DNA of 64,000 nucleotides. Source: an uncultured Prochlorococcus sp. GTDB taxonomy: Bacteria; Cyanobacteriota; Cyanobacteriia; PCC-6307; Cyanobiaceae. Positions 1 to 10,179 of this stretch are shown piece after piece; the stretch's first letter is position 1, and every line of letters begins with the position of its first letter. The stretch covers positions 1-64,000 of the forward strand of contig CACOIM010000003.1 of the NCBI GenBank assembly GCA_902627325.1, in the 5' to 3' direction. Under the pieces are notes generated by a model that saw only the letters and a list, made by a program, of their open reading frames with translations, did not search any database and had not been told where the DNA came from. The translations under genes and the position numbers were made by a program.

Positions 1-1
1 T

Positions 2-1084
2 AATGAATTCAGTAAAAGAAACTTTGATAAAAATTTAAAAGATAAATTAGAGGACTCTTTATTGGAAATAGAAAAATCAATAAATTATGAATCAAATGAA
101 TCAGAATTATTTATAAAACTAAATGAAACAAGGAAGTTCATTAATAGTCAAATAGCAAACTTATTTGTTAAGACAAATTTAACAGGAAAAGATCTTATAA
201 GTGCTGGACGAAGGCAAGAACAAACAAATAACAATTGGGAAGTATTATTGTCCTTCTCAAGTGAAGGAGGTGATAAATTTGCCGATTTAACTAAATCCAT
301 TGCTGGTACACAAAGACTATTATCAATTGTTCTAGATGGAGAATCAATAAGTGAAGCAAGTGTTGGTAATCAATTCTCAAAAACAGGAATCACAGGTGGT
401 TCTGCAACTATTAGTGGCAACTTTAATGCTGAGGAAGCAAGAGAATTAGAAGTTCAACTACGAGGAGGGGCATTACCATTACCCGTACAAATTATTGAAA
501 CAAATACAATAGGTCCATTACTTGGTAATAGAAATATAATTAAAAGTTTTTATGCTGCAATCCTTGGCTTGATATTTGTAGGTTTGTTTATGATTATTAA
601 CTATAGAATTCTTGGTTTAATATCAGTTGCTTCTCTTTTAACTTATGGTCTTTTTAATCTTGCTTTATATTCATTGATACCAGTGACTATTACTCTTCCA
701 GGAATCGCAGGATTAATTTTAAGTATAGGTATGGCAGTTGATGCGAATATTTTAATCTTTGAAAGAGTAAGAGATGAATTAAATTTAGGTAATACTTTAA
801 TTAGATCTATAGATGATGGTTTCCGAAGAGCAAATTCATCAATCTTAGATGGTCATGTTACCACTCTAATTAGTTGTTTTGTTTTATTTATTATTGGTAC
901 AAGCTTTGTTAAAGGTTTTGCCGCAACTTTAGGATTAGGAGTTCTAATAAGTTTATTCACTTCATTAAACTGCTCTAAAACTTTTCTTAGATTTCTTACA
1001 AGCTATCAATTTATGAGAAAGAAGAATTTTTATTTAAAAGAAATTAAGAATACTTCCCCAACAAATTTAATAAATAAATCATGA
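2..1084 (+). CDS. secD: Protein translocase subunit SecD (5' truncated by window edge)
   Basis: Frame open from base 2; SecD-type membrane domain (IIETNTIGPLLG, GMAVDANILIFERVRDEL); followed by secF. Confidence 0.95.
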   Translation, partial: NEFSKRNFDKNLKDKLEDSLLEIEKSINYESNESELFIKLNETRKFINSQIANLFVKTNLTGKDLISAGRRQEQTNNNWEVLLSFSSEGGDKFADLTKSIAGTQRLLSIVLDGESISEASVGNQFSKTGITGGSATISGNFNAEEARELEVQLRGGALPLPVQIIETNTIGPLLGNRNIIKSFYAAILGLIFVGLFMIINYRILGLISVASLLTYGLFNLALYSLIPVTITLPGIAGLILSIGMAVDANILIFERVRDELNLGNTLIRSIDDGFRRANSSILDGHVTTLISCFVLFIIGTSFVKGFAATLGLGVLISLFTSLNCSKTFLRFLTSYQFMRKKNFYLKEIKNTSPTNLINKS

Positions 1085-2028
1085 AACTTATTTCAATTCC
1101 TTTAATTCAGATTAAAAAGAAAGTTTGGCTACTTTCAGCATTTTTGTTAACTATAAGCTTTTTGGGAATATTATTTTCTACATTTAACCCTTCAATAAAA
1201 AAACCAATTAATTTAGGAATGGATTATTTAGGTGGGAATGAAATAAGGTTAGAAAGAATATGTAATGGTGATTGTAGTACTATTACCTCTGATAAATTAA
1301 TTAGCGAATTAAGGATTATTAATAAAGAAAATAATTTAATTAATAATATTAGGTTTCAAATACAGAATAAAAATAGTTTGATTTCGATAAGAACACCATT
1401 TCTTAGTATTGATAGTTCAGAGAATCTTATTAATGATATTAATAAAATTGCAGGTCCTATTAATTTTGATAGTAAAATCTCGAGATCTATCGGCCCAAAG
1501 CTAGGTAAAGATTTATTAGTAAATGGAGGAATATCTTTATTAGTTTCTCTTATCGCAATCTCCCTATATATCTCTATACGATTTGATAAGAAATTTTCTC
1601 TTTTAGCTTTATCTGCATTATTTCATGACTTGTTTATTGTTTTCGGAATCTTTTCATGGCTTGGAATAATTTTTTCTATAGAAGTAAATAGTTTATTTGC
1701 TGTAGCTTTATTAACGATTGCAGGTTATTCTGTAAATGATACTGTTGTCATTTTTGACAGAATACGAGAAAAAAATAAATCCAACGATAATTTAAACTTT
1801 AATCAAATCATTGAAATATCAGTCAATGAATCATTAAGAAGAACTTTATTTACAAGTCTTACAACTATTATCCCTCTCTTAACTCTTATTATATTTGGTT
1901 CTTATTCATTATTCTGGTTTTCTATTGCACTTGTCTTAGGGATATTAATAGGTAGTTATTCAAGTATATTATTAGCTCCTTCATTATTGATAAATAAAGA
2001 TAAATCTAACAATTATGAAATTAAATAA
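1081..2028 (+). CDS. secF: Protein translocase subunit SecF
   Basis: SecF motifs (GMDYLGGNEIRLE, AGYSVNDTVVIFDRIRE); overlaps the secD stop by 4 nt. Confidence 0.95.
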   Translation: MKLISIPLIQIKKKVWLLSAFLLTISFLGILFSTFNPSIKKPINLGMDYLGGNEIRLERICNGDCSTITSDKLISELRIINKENNLINNIRFQIQNKNSLISIRTPFLSIDSSENLINDINKIAGPINFDSKISRSIGPKLGKDLLVNGGISLLVSLIAISLYISIRFDKKFSLLALSALFHDLFIVFGIFSWLGIIFSIEVNSLFAVALLTIAGYSVNDTVVIFDRIREKNKSNDNLNFNQIIEISVNESLRRTLFTSLTTIIPLLTLIIFGSYSLFWFSIALVLGILIGSYSSILLAPSLLINKDKSNNYEIK

Positions 2029-2212
2029 GTACTCTTATTTTTTAGTTTTATTTATATTTTTTGATGTTTATTCAGAAATAAAAATTTTAATTGATCATAT
2101 TACTTTTCATGCACTTTACTTTGCATTTTTAAGACATCCATTAGCATTCTTTATGATATTTACTTTCCCTTATTTAAATATGAAATTGAATAAGTTAAAG
2201 TTATTTTACTAA
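2015..2212 (+). CDS. Small hypothetical membrane protein (65 aa)
   Basis: ORF overlaps the secF 3' end by 14 nt; hydrophobic; fills the gap before the convergent gene. Confidence 0.5.
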   Translation: MKLNKYSYFLVLFIFFDVYSEIKILIDHITFHALYFAFLRHPLAFFMIFTFPYLNMKLNKLKLFY

Positions 2213-3252
2213 TCTAAATTCATAGTTTCTTTAATTATTACTTGTATTACTAATGCGAGAGGTAAGGATAAAATAAGACCCAATGGTCCAAATATAAATG
2301 TAAATCCAAATTGCGATATGAGAGTGAGACCTGGAAGTAAGTTTGTTTTCTTTTTCATAATGGATGGCATTATTATATAACTTTCTATATTTTGTATAAT
2401 TATGTAAGAACTAAGTACTAACAATGGTTTCCACAGGTTGTCTAATAATGCAATTGATATAGGAAAAATAGCACTTATTACAGGACCTATATTAGGAATT
2501 ATATTTAAAGCCATTGCTATTATTGCATTAGAAACAACATACTTAATATCTAAAATTGATAATACGATTAAAGATAAGAGGCCTACAAATATAGAACTAA
2601 TAACCATCGAAAACATCCAGTTCGACAGAGCAATATTGGATTTTTCTATTATGTTTCTAAATTTATTTCTTAATGCTTTTGGCGTAATAAATAAAACTCC
2701 TTCTTTGTATGAATTTGGTTCAATTGAAATCATTAAACTTACAACTAATACAAAAACAATTCGAATTAATCCTGACCCAAGATTGCCAGCTATATTAATA
2801 ATATTTATAAAACTCTCTTTAATTGCTTTTGCGATAGTAGCTCCATCAGGCAATATTATAAAATCATTAAAAATTTTATACATATCTAAAATATTATCAG
2901 CATCATTGCCATACAAAAGTCTATTAATTCTCTCTAAGTTTGAATTGAAAATAAAATTTATTCTTGTGAGAATGTTTGGAACATCAATAAGTAATTCATT
3001 AACCTCTTCTATAAAAGGAGGTAAGATGAGAAATACTGAAGCTAGAAAAATGAAGGCTAGAAATATTAAAACTAAAAATAGTGATAATGACCTTGGAATT
3101 TTTAAAATATTTTTAACTTTATTAGTTAGGTTACAAATTATATTAGCTATAACTAAGGAACAAATTATAAGAAGAAGAAAGTCTCTTAGGCTCCAAAAAA
3201 TTAGACAACAAATACTAAAAACTAATATTTTAAAGAAGATAGAATTATTCAA
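2209..3252 (-). CDS. AI-2E family transporter / PerM-like permease
   Basis: Multi-TM protein with a PerM-type C-terminus (NIIPNIGPVISAIFP, FGPLGLILSLPLALVIQVI). Confidence 0.85.
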   Translation of the reverse strand: MNNSIFFKILVFSICCLIFWSLRDFLLLIICSLVIANIICNLTNKVKNILKIPRSLSLFLVLIFLAFIFLASVFLILPPFIEEVNELLIDVPNILTRINFIFNSNLERINRLLYGNDADNILDMYKIFNDFIILPDGATIAKAIKESFINIINIAGNLGSGLIRIVFVLVVSLMISIEPNSYKEGVLFITPKALRNKFRNIIEKSNIALSNWMFSMVISSIFVGLLSLIVLSILDIKYVVSNAIIAMALNIIPNIGPVISAIFPISIALLDNLWKPLLVLSSYIIIQNIESYIIMPSIMKKKTNLLPGLTLISQFGFTFIFGPLGLILSLPLALVIQVIIKETMNLD

Positions 3253-3266
3253 CTTTTATTGATTGT

Positions 3267-3620
3267 TTATTTCTTTTCAGAATATCCTAATCCATTTGAT
3301 TTGGCATAACTATTAGCAAATCTCATGAATCTTTCAAAATCAGTATTGTTTCTCCAAGAGTATATAGCCTCTATAAAAGTTGGGCTGCCATCTACAAACC
3401 TCGCCTTTACTTCCTTCGTCATTAATTCACCTTCTTCATCAATTAGCTTCATTCCTGTTATTTCACCACTGGCCAATTTTGATAAAGCTTGAGGTTTTTC
3501 AAAAATAAAAAATGCCTGCCCAGTCGTACCATTTTTATCTCTTGTCAGCCTAATCTCTGGAACAACGGGCTCATTGACACCCTCATAAAATTGTATCCTT
3601 GCTTCTTTATTAGGTGTCAT
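3267..3620 (-). CDS. psb28: Photosystem II assembly protein Psb28
   Basis: Psb28 signature [38 protein letters not shown]. Confidence 0.95.
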   Translation of the reverse strand: MTPNKEARIQFYEGVNEPVVPEIRLTRDKNGTTGQAFFIFEKPQALSKLASGEITGMKLIDEEGELMTKEVKARFVDGSPTFIEAIYSWRNNTDFERFMRFANSYAKSNGLGYSEKK

Positions 3621-3678
3621 GATTTTAAAAGTATGTCAATTAGATTGTAATAAGAAAAAAAACTCTTTGTTTTAATTC

Positions 3679-4728
3679 CTAAATTGATATTATTTTAATT
3701 ATTTCATTTATTATTTCATAATCGCTTCTAAGGTTCATATCTAGTACGTTTACATCCTTCTTATCTTTTAATTCGTGTTCGTAACATCTGTCATAATAAT
3801 CCAGAACAGATTTACATACATTCTCCCAATCCTCATTATCAATTGAATTAATTGCTGATTTTGTTCTTTGAGGTCCAAGTCTTTTAGTTATTTTTAAAAC
3901 AGATTCCTTAAGATCATTTTTCTTATATTTGCTATAAGTATTTATTAATTCTTTAATTCTTATTTTCTCATTTCTTATAATTTCAATCCTTTTTGAATTT
4001 TTCATTTGTTTATACAATTCATGAGGTATTCTATTTTTTCCAATATTTGCACTTTCTGCTTCAACAAAAATAATTTTCTTTTTATTAAATTTATTTAAAT
4101 CTTCTGCTATCAAATTTTCATATTGTTCATTTGTAGGTTGCTCTTTCATGCCGAGCCCTCCAAAAGAGCTTCCTCTATGATTAGCAAGATTTTCAAAATC
4201 TAATATTTGATAACCTAAAGCTTTTAATTTCTCTAATATTTTTGTCTTTCTAGTTCCTGTTTTTCCTCCTATAACTATTATTTTTTGCCTATCTTTAAAA
4301 ATATTCAAAACCCAATTTCGATATGTCTTATATCCTCCATTAAGTGTTATGCAGGGATAATGAAACTTTTCCAATAGCCACAACATACTTTGTGATCTCA
4401 TTCCTCCTCTTGCGCAATAGATTTTTATATTAGTATCATTAGCGGTTTTATCGATAGTTGATATATGAAATTCTTTTTTAATTAAGATAAATTTATTTAT
4501 TATTTTATCTATTTTATTTTCAATAATTTTAAATCCCTCTCTTACTGCATTTTCTCTCCCAGAATTCTTATATTTTTTGCCAATAATAGATCGTTCTTCA
4601 TTATTAAATATTGGAATACTTATTGAATTTGGCATATGTCCTTTATAATATTCTTCTGGGCTTCTCACATCTATTAGAACACCCTTGCTTTTCCTAAATT
4701 CCTTAAGATCATTACTTTTGAAATTCAT
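3679..4728 (-). CDS. mnmH: tRNA 2-selenouridine synthase MnmH/SelU (rhodanese plus P-loop)
   Basis: N-terminal rhodanese (LIDVRSPEEYYKGHMPNSISIPIFNNEER), YCARGGMRSQSM active-site loop, C-terminal P-loop-like GGKTGTRKT. Confidence 0.88.
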   Translation of the reverse strand: MNFKSNDLKEFRKSKGVLIDVRSPEEYYKGHMPNSISIPIFNNEERSIIGKKYKNSGRENAVREGFKIIENKIDKIINKFILIKKEFHISTIDKTANDTNIKIYCARGGMRSQSMLWLLEKFHYPCITLNGGYKTYRNWVLNIFKDRQKIIVIGGKTGTRKTKILEKLKALGYQILDFENLANHRGSSFGGLGMKEQPTNEQYENLIAEDLNKFNKKKIIFVEAESANIGKNRIPHELYKQMKNSKRIEIIRNEKIRIKELINTYSKYKKNDLKESVLKITKRLGPQRTKSAINSIDNEDWENVCKSVLDYYDRCYEHELKDKKDVNVLDMNLRSDYEIINEIIKIISI

Positions 4729-4765
4729 AGGATTTTATATAGAAATTTTTAGATTTTAATTTGAA

Positions 4766-5485
4766 ATGTCTTCTCAAGATAGTAAAACAACTAATGAAGA
4801 TACAATAAATCTAGTTAAAAAGTTTATTGCATCAAATCAAAGGAAAAGAAGAAACTTAGTTAATGATATCGAATTATCAGCAGAATCTCTTTATAACGTC
4901 GGAGAGGATGTAATTAAATATGTTGAGAGAGATGGTGATGATTGGTCTATAGGTTGGGTATTACAAGTTTTAAAGAAATATAAACCAAATTTTTTTGAGA
5001 AAGATATTTACAATAACTGGTTCTTTACGAATTCAGCAATCGATTTAAATTACAACGATTTACAATTGAATTTATTAAATCAAGATTTTGAGGAAGCAGA
5101 TAGATTAACAAGTGCCTACCTCAGAAAGTTAGCTGGTAAAGTTGCAGAAAACAGAGGTTATGTTTTCTATAGCGAAGTTAAAAATATGCCTGATGAAGAT
5201 TTAGATACTATCGATAGACTGTGGAAGATTTATTCACAAGGTAAGTTTGGTTTTTCTAACCAAGCTAAAATTTTAAAATCTGTAGGGAAAAGATATGATT
5301 TATTATGGCCAAAAATAGGTTGGAAGAAAGATGGTATTTGGACAAGGTATCCTTCATCATTTTGTTGGTCCTTAAAAGCTCCTGAGGGACATATGCCTCT
5401 CGTAAATCAACTAAGAGGCGTTCGTTTAATGGACTCTATTCTTAGACATCCCTCCATAGCGAAAAGACATGAAAATTGCCTTTGA
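4766..5485 (+). CDS. gun4: GUN4 domain protein
   Basis: GUN4-like region ending in YPSSFCWSLKAPEGHMPLVNQLRGVRLMDSILRHPS. Confidence 0.85.
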   Translation: MSSQDSKTTNEDTINLVKKFIASNQRKRRNLVNDIELSAESLYNVGEDVIKYVERDGDDWSIGWVLQVLKKYKPNFFEKDIYNNWFFTNSAIDLNYNDLQLNLLNQDFEEADRLTSAYLRKLAGKVAENRGYVFYSEVKNMPDEDLDTIDRLWKIYSQGKFGFSNQAKILKSVGKRYDLLWPKIGWKKDGIWTRYPSSFCWSLKAPEGHMPLVNQLRGVRLMDSILRHPSIAKRHENCL

Positions 5486-5530
5486 TTAGTATTACATTAA
5501 TAAGTTAAAATAAAGTAAAAGTATATTGTT

Positions 5531-5923
5531 ATGTCCTCTACTAAGGACACTTCGACATTTGTATTAAAATCCTCTCTTCAACTTTCAGATTTTGTTGAAC
5601 TTTTACTAGAACCTTTTTATAAGTATCAGCATTTATATTTAATAAGATTAGGTTTGCATGAAGCTTTAGTTAATGCGGTTAAGCATGGAAACAAGTTTGA
5701 TTCTTCTAAAATTATTAAAGTTAAGAGAATAATAACTCCGCATTGGTGTGTTTGGATAATCCAGGATCAAGGTCAAGGGATGAAACAAGATAAAAGGAAA
5801 TTTAATTTGCCAGAGAGAATTGATGCAGTAAGTGGAAGGGGATTATTTATAATTAAAGAATGTTTTGATGATGTTCGATGGAGTCCAAAAGGTAATAAGT
5901 TACAATTGGCTCTAAGAAGATGA
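5531..5923 (+). CDS. Anti-sigma-factor-type serine kinase, HATPase_c domain (RsbW-like)
   Basis: HATPase motifs GLHEALVNAVKHGN, IQDQGQGM, GRGLFIIKECFDDVRW. Confidence 0.85.
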   Translation: MSSTKDTSTFVLKSSLQLSDFVELLLEPFYKYQHLYLIRLGLHEALVNAVKHGNKFDSSKIIKVKRIITPHWCVWIIQDQGQGMKQDKRKFNLPERIDAVSGRGLFIIKECFDDVRWSPKGNKLQLALRR

Positions 5924-6166
5924 TTCCTTATGAGGACAAGGAGTATCAACGTTAATTCCTTTTAACCATTTTAAACTTTCTTCTAGATATGCAATTGAGT
6001 CTTTTTCATTATTTCCGATAATTAGTTGACATAGTGCTGATGAAATTAACTCAGCGGCTCTTTTGTACTTATTTCCTTTAAACTTGTGCCATTCATTGTG
6101 ATCGATTTTTAATTGTTCATTTAAATCTTTTACTGATTTATTGATATCTTTAGGCCAATTTTTCAT
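5912..6166 (-). CDS. Conserved hypothetical protein (84 aa)
   Basis: ORF filling the gap; overlaps the upstream convergent gene by 12 nt. Confidence 0.6.
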   Translation of the reverse strand: MKNWPKDINKSVKDLNEQLKIDHNEWHKFKGNKYKRAAELISSALCQLIIGNNEKDSIAYLEESLKWLKGINVDTPCPHKESSS

Positions 6167-6181
6167 TTAAAAAATTTTTTA

Positions 6182-7267
6182 TTATTTTATCGCAGACCAA
6201 ACTTTTGTCATAAAAAAGGATTTATTATGAATTTTGTTGAAACCTATTTCTTCCATCTTTGAATCAATATTGTCTTTAATATAATCACAATAAAAAGGTT
6301 CATGAAAATTCTTATAAAATCCTTCCATGATGCTTATAAAATTAGGAGAATCAATTATCTGAATTGAATCAGCTAAAACAAGAGTTCCTCCTGGCTCGAG
6401 AACCCTAAAGAATTCTTTTAAAACTATTTCTCTAACAGTTCTTGGTAGTTCATGAAATAAATAAACACATGATACTGCTTGTAGTGAATTGTCTTCAAAT
6501 GGTAAATCCTCTGCATTACCTTTGATTAGTTCAATTAAATCACCATCTAAATCAGAAATGTGTCTACTAGCTTCTTTTAAATAAGAATCAGATAAATCAA
6601 GGCCTACTATTTTTTCTTTAGGAAAAGCACTTCTTAACTGTTTAAGGGTTCTACCGGAACCAGTTGCTACATCAAGTATTTTTATAGAACTATTTTTTCT
6701 ATCATTAAAGTTATTAAGACCTTCCTTGAGAGGTTTCAATATTCTTCTCCTCATAGAATTGGCAGAACCATTGAAAAGTATATCTACTTGTAAATCGTAA
6801 ATACTCGCTGAAAAATCAGATAAATATCCATCTGTCTGATGATGAAAATTTCTTAAGTAATATTTGGGATAATTATCTTTATCAATAGTTTTAGGTAAAT
6901 CATTAACTCTCTGATTTTTCCTTCTTTCCCATGTATTTGGCATATCTAACCAAACTTTAGGATATTGAACTAAGTACCTTAACCATGGTTCATCAAATAA
7001 AAGTTTTTGAGGATAAATATCTTCTTCATAATCTTTCCAATCCTCTTCCCTTAATGCATCCATTGACTTCTGTATGTCAATTAAGAGATCTTTATCTAAA
7101 TCAAAACTTTTTAAATCTTGATCAGGAGATAACAGATTCATTAATCTGCTACTAATTTCCTTATGAGCTAAACCTGCAATACTTTTTCCTTGCTGAAGTG
7201 TCTTGTATGCAATTTTTGTAAGAGGATCTACAGCCATTTTTATTATATTCTTCTTATATTTCAACAA
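6182..7267 (-). CDS. SAM-dependent methyltransferase (UbiE/COQ5-like)
   Basis: Motif I ILDVATGSGRTLKQL, later FFRVLEPGGTLVLADS. Confidence 0.85.
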   Translation of the reverse strand: MLKYKKNIIKMAVDPLTKIAYKTLQQGKSIAGLAHKEISSRLMNLLSPDQDLKSFDLDKDLLIDIQKSMDALREEDWKDYEEDIYPQKLLFDEPWLRYLVQYPKVWLDMPNTWERRKNQRVNDLPKTIDKDNYPKYYLRNFHHQTDGYLSDFSASIYDLQVDILFNGSANSMRRRILKPLKEGLNNFNDRKNSSIKILDVATGSGRTLKQLRSAFPKEKIVGLDLSDSYLKEASRHISDLDGDLIELIKGNAEDLPFEDNSLQAVSCVYLFHELPRTVREIVLKEFFRVLEPGGTLVLADSIQIIDSPNFISIMEGFYKNFHEPFYCDYIKDNIDSKMEEIGFNKIHNKSFFMTKVWSAIK

Positions 7268-7276
7268 ATAAAATAA

Positions 7277-7310
7277 CTTTTTGAGAAAAACTTAAGAATT
7301 TCTCAAAAAG
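7277..7310 (-). terminator. Intrinsic terminator downstream of glnA
   Basis: Perfect 12-bp inverted repeat CTTTTTGAGAAA-N10-TTTCTCAAAAAG, followed on the minus strand by T-rich TTATTTTATTT. Confidence 0.7.
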
Positions 7311-7353
7311 ATTTATAAAATTTTTAATGTTTACTCACTTGGTTTAAAGCATA

Positions 7354-8775
7354 TTAAGCGTCATAGTACATAAAAAATTCATGTGGGTGTGGCCTTTGTC
7401 TAAGTTGCTGAACTTCCTCATATTTCATGTCAATAAAGTTATCGATAAAGTCATTAGTAAAGACATCTCCAGCTAATAGATAGTCCTTATCTGCTTTTAA
7501 GGCATTTAGTGCATCATTTAGAGATGAAGGGACTGTATTTATTTTTGATAATTCATCTTGACTTAACTCAAAAAGATCTACATCAACTCCATCTCCAGGA
7601 TCTATTTGATTTTTAATTCCATCAATACCAGCTAGAAGCATTACAGTAAAAGATAAATATGGATTAGCCATAGCGTCTCCGGATCTAAATTCTAATCTTT
7701 TTGCTTTTGGGCTAGGGCCAGTGAGAGGAATCCTAACTGCAGCTGATCTATTTCCTTCAGAATAAACAAGATTAACAGGGGCTTCGAAACCAGGAACTAA
7801 TCTTTTATAACTATTAGTGGTTGGGTTCGTGAAGGCTAGAAATGATGGAGCATGTTTGAGAATTCCACCAATGTACCATCTTGCCGTTTGAGAAAGATTT
7901 GCATATGTTCCTTCACCAAAAAATAAAGGTTGATTATCTTTCCATAGACTTTGATGAACATGCATACCAGTTCCATTATCATTGAATACAGGTTTAGGCA
8001 TAAACGTTGCAGTTTTTCCATATTTTTTAGCAACATTCCTAACAACATATTTATAAGTCATGACATTATCAGCTGCATTTATTAATGAAGAAAATTTCAT
8101 CCCCAGTTCGTGTTGTCCTGCCCCCGCTACTTCATGATGATGTTTCTCAATTGGAATACCTAACTGCCCCATTAGTAGTAACATCTCTGATCTGATGTCT
8201 TGAGCAGTATCATTTGGTGATACAGGAAAATATCCTTCTTTATATTGAATCTTATAACCTAAATTACCACCCTCTTCATGTCTACCCGTATTCCATGGAG
8301 CTTCAATTGTATCAACACTGTAGAAGCAACTACCTTCTTTTGAATCATATCTAACATCATCAAAAAGAAAAAACTCTGGCTCAGGCCCAAAAAAGGCTGA
8401 GTCTGCAATAGATGTTGAATCTAAATAGGAAAGGGCTTTTTGAGCGAGCGATCTTGGACATCTATCATAAGGTTCCCCACTTCTGGGCTCTTGAATAGAG
8501 CAAATCATACTAAGAGTTTTATGCTTATAAAATGGATCAATCCAAGCTGTAGATGCATCTGGAACCATCGACATATCAGAGGCATTAATTGCTTTCCAAC
8601 CTCTGATAGAAGAACCATCAAAGGCAAGTCCCTCAGAAAAAGAATCTTCCTCTATCATGTCAGAAGTAACAGTAAGATGCTGCCATTTTCCATGAATGTC
8701 TGTGAATTTTAAATCGATGAGTTCAATTCCTTCATCTTTTATTTGACTTAGAACATCTTGTGCAGATTTAGACAT
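7354..8775 (-). CDS. glnA: Glutamine synthetase type I
   Basis: [44 protein letters not shown]; 473 aa. Confidence 0.98.
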   Translation of the reverse strand: MSKSAQDVLSQIKDEGIELIDLKFTDIHGKWQHLTVTSDMIEEDSFSEGLAFDGSSIRGWKAINASDMSMVPDASTAWIDPFYKHKTLSMICSIQEPRSGEPYDRCPRSLAQKALSYLDSTSIADSAFFGPEPEFFLFDDVRYDSKEGSCFYSVDTIEAPWNTGRHEEGGNLGYKIQYKEGYFPVSPNDTAQDIRSEMLLLMGQLGIPIEKHHHEVAGAGQHELGMKFSSLINAADNVMTYKYVVRNVAKKYGKTATFMPKPVFNDNGTGMHVHQSLWKDNQPLFFGEGTYANLSQTARWYIGGILKHAPSFLAFTNPTTNSYKRLVPGFEAPVNLVYSEGNRSAAVRIPLTGPSPKAKRLEFRSGDAMANPYLSFTVMLLAGIDGIKNQIDPGDGVDVDLFELSQDELSKINTVPSSLNDALNALKADKDYLLAGDVFTNDFIDNFIDMKYEEVQQLRQRPHPHEFFMYYDA

Positions 8776-8798
8776 TAAAAATTTTTATACCTTTACTG

Positions 8799-8840
8799 AA
8801 ATTAGTTAGTTCGAGAATGATATTTTGTATCAACCGTAAC
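8799..8840 (-). promoter_or_regulatory. Putative NtcA-activated promoter of glnA
   Basis: On the minus strand GTT-N8-TAC (GTTACGGTTGATAC), then 22 nt, then a TAATTT -10 box (TAN3T); matches the NtcA class II layout except for GTT instead of GTA. Confidence 0.6.
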
Positions 8841-8994
8841 CTTTTTGAACACTTAAAGCGCTGTTTGAGTGTTTCAAGATTAATTATTGAGAATTTAATG
8901 TATTAAATATTTAAATTCATTGAAATTATTTTAAAAAAGATCGCTTAAGTATCAAAATTGGTTTAGTTTTAGATTATTACTTGATTAATGAGTT

Positions 8995-10179
8995 TTGACA
9001 GATTCAAATATGATCTACTCTTTAAGAAAAGAGAATCTTCATAATTTTTCCAAGACATATGTTCCTCCAAGATTATTACTGGGACCAGGGCCTTCAAACG
9101 CACATCCTGAGGTTTTAAAAGCATTATCTTTCAACCCTATTGGTCATTTAGATGATGCATACATTGAATTAATGTCTGATGTTCAGAAATTATTAAGATA
9201 TACTTGGCAATGCGATAATAGGGTATCACTTCCAATGAGCGGTACAGGAAGTGCTGCTATGGAAGCTTCTATTGCTAATTTTATCGAAAAAGGTGAAACA
9301 ATATTGATTGCAAAAAAAGGATATTTTGGAGATAGGCTTGTCGATATGGCTTCACGTTATAAAGCTAATGTAGTTGTTATAGAAAAAGAATGGGGAGATG
9401 CTTTTTCGTTAGAAGAGTTGAAATTTGAAATTGAGAAAAATAAGCCTTCTATTTTTGCAATAGTACATGCAGAAACATCAACAGGCGTTCTTCAGCCGTT
9501 GGAAGGAATAGGAGATATTTGTAGAAAGAATAATTGCTTGTTTTTAGTAGATGCTGTTACTTCTCTTGGTGCAGTAAAGCTTTTAGTTGATGACTGGAAA
9601 ATTGATCTTGCATATAGCTGTAGCCAGAAAGGTTTGAGTTGTCCTCCTGGTTTGAGTCCATTTACGATGAATAATAGAGCTGAAGATAAGTTAAATAATA
9701 GAAAATCCAAGGTTCCTAATTGGTATTTAGATCTTTCACTATTAAATAAATATTGGGGATCTGATCGTGTTTACCATCATACAGCCCCAGTTAATATGAA
9801 CTATGCAATTAGAGAAGGTTTACGATTAATTGCTAATGAAGGATTAGAAAATATATGGGAAAGACATATAAGGAATTCAGAAAAACTTTGTAAGGGATTA
9901 ATTGAATTGGGTTTAGAATTACATGTCCCTAAAGAATTTAGATTACCAACTTTAACAACAGTCAAGATTCCACCAGGTGTCGATGGGGATTTATTTAGAA
10001 ATCATCTCCTGAAGGAATATGGCATTGAGATTGGAAACGGTTTAGGTTCTCTTTCTGGAAAGATATGGAGAATCGGTCTTATGGGATACAATTCCACTGA
10101 TAAAAATGTAGATAGATTATTAAATTTGTTTGATACAGAATTAAAAAAATTCTCTATTTTTCGTTCCGCAGCTTTTTAA
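8995..10179 (+). CDS. Class V aminotransferase (serine/alanine-glyoxylate aminotransferase-like; often annotated soluble hydrogenase small subunit)
   Basis: LLLGPGPSNAHPEVLKAL, LVDAVTSLGA, SCSQKGLSCPPGLSP; start could be the ATG at 9010. Confidence 0.88.
   Translation: MTDSNMIYSLRKENLHNFSKTYVPPRLLLGPGPSNAHPEVLKALSFNPIGHLDDAYIELMSDVQKLLRYTWQCDNRVSLPMSGTGSAAMEASIANFIEKGETILIAKKGYFGDRLVDMASRYKANVVVIEKEWGDAFSLEELKFEIEKNKPSIFAIVHAETSTGVLQPLEGIGDICRKNNCLFLVDAVTSLGAVKLLVDDWKIDLAYSCSQKGLSCPPGLSPFTMNNRAEDKLNNRKSKVPNWYLDLSLLNKYWGSDRVYHHTAPVNMNYAIREGLRLIANEGLENIWERHIRNSEKLCKGLIELGLELHVPKEFRLPTLTTVKIPPGVDGDLFRNHLLKEYGIEIGNGLGSLSGKIWRIGLMGYNSTDKNVDRLLNLFDTELKKFSIFRSAAF

Noticed and set aside
2438-3262. 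274-aa plus-strand ORF
   Set aside because: Lies fully antisense to the clear AI-2E/PerM-family gene; composition is that of a complementary-strand artefact.
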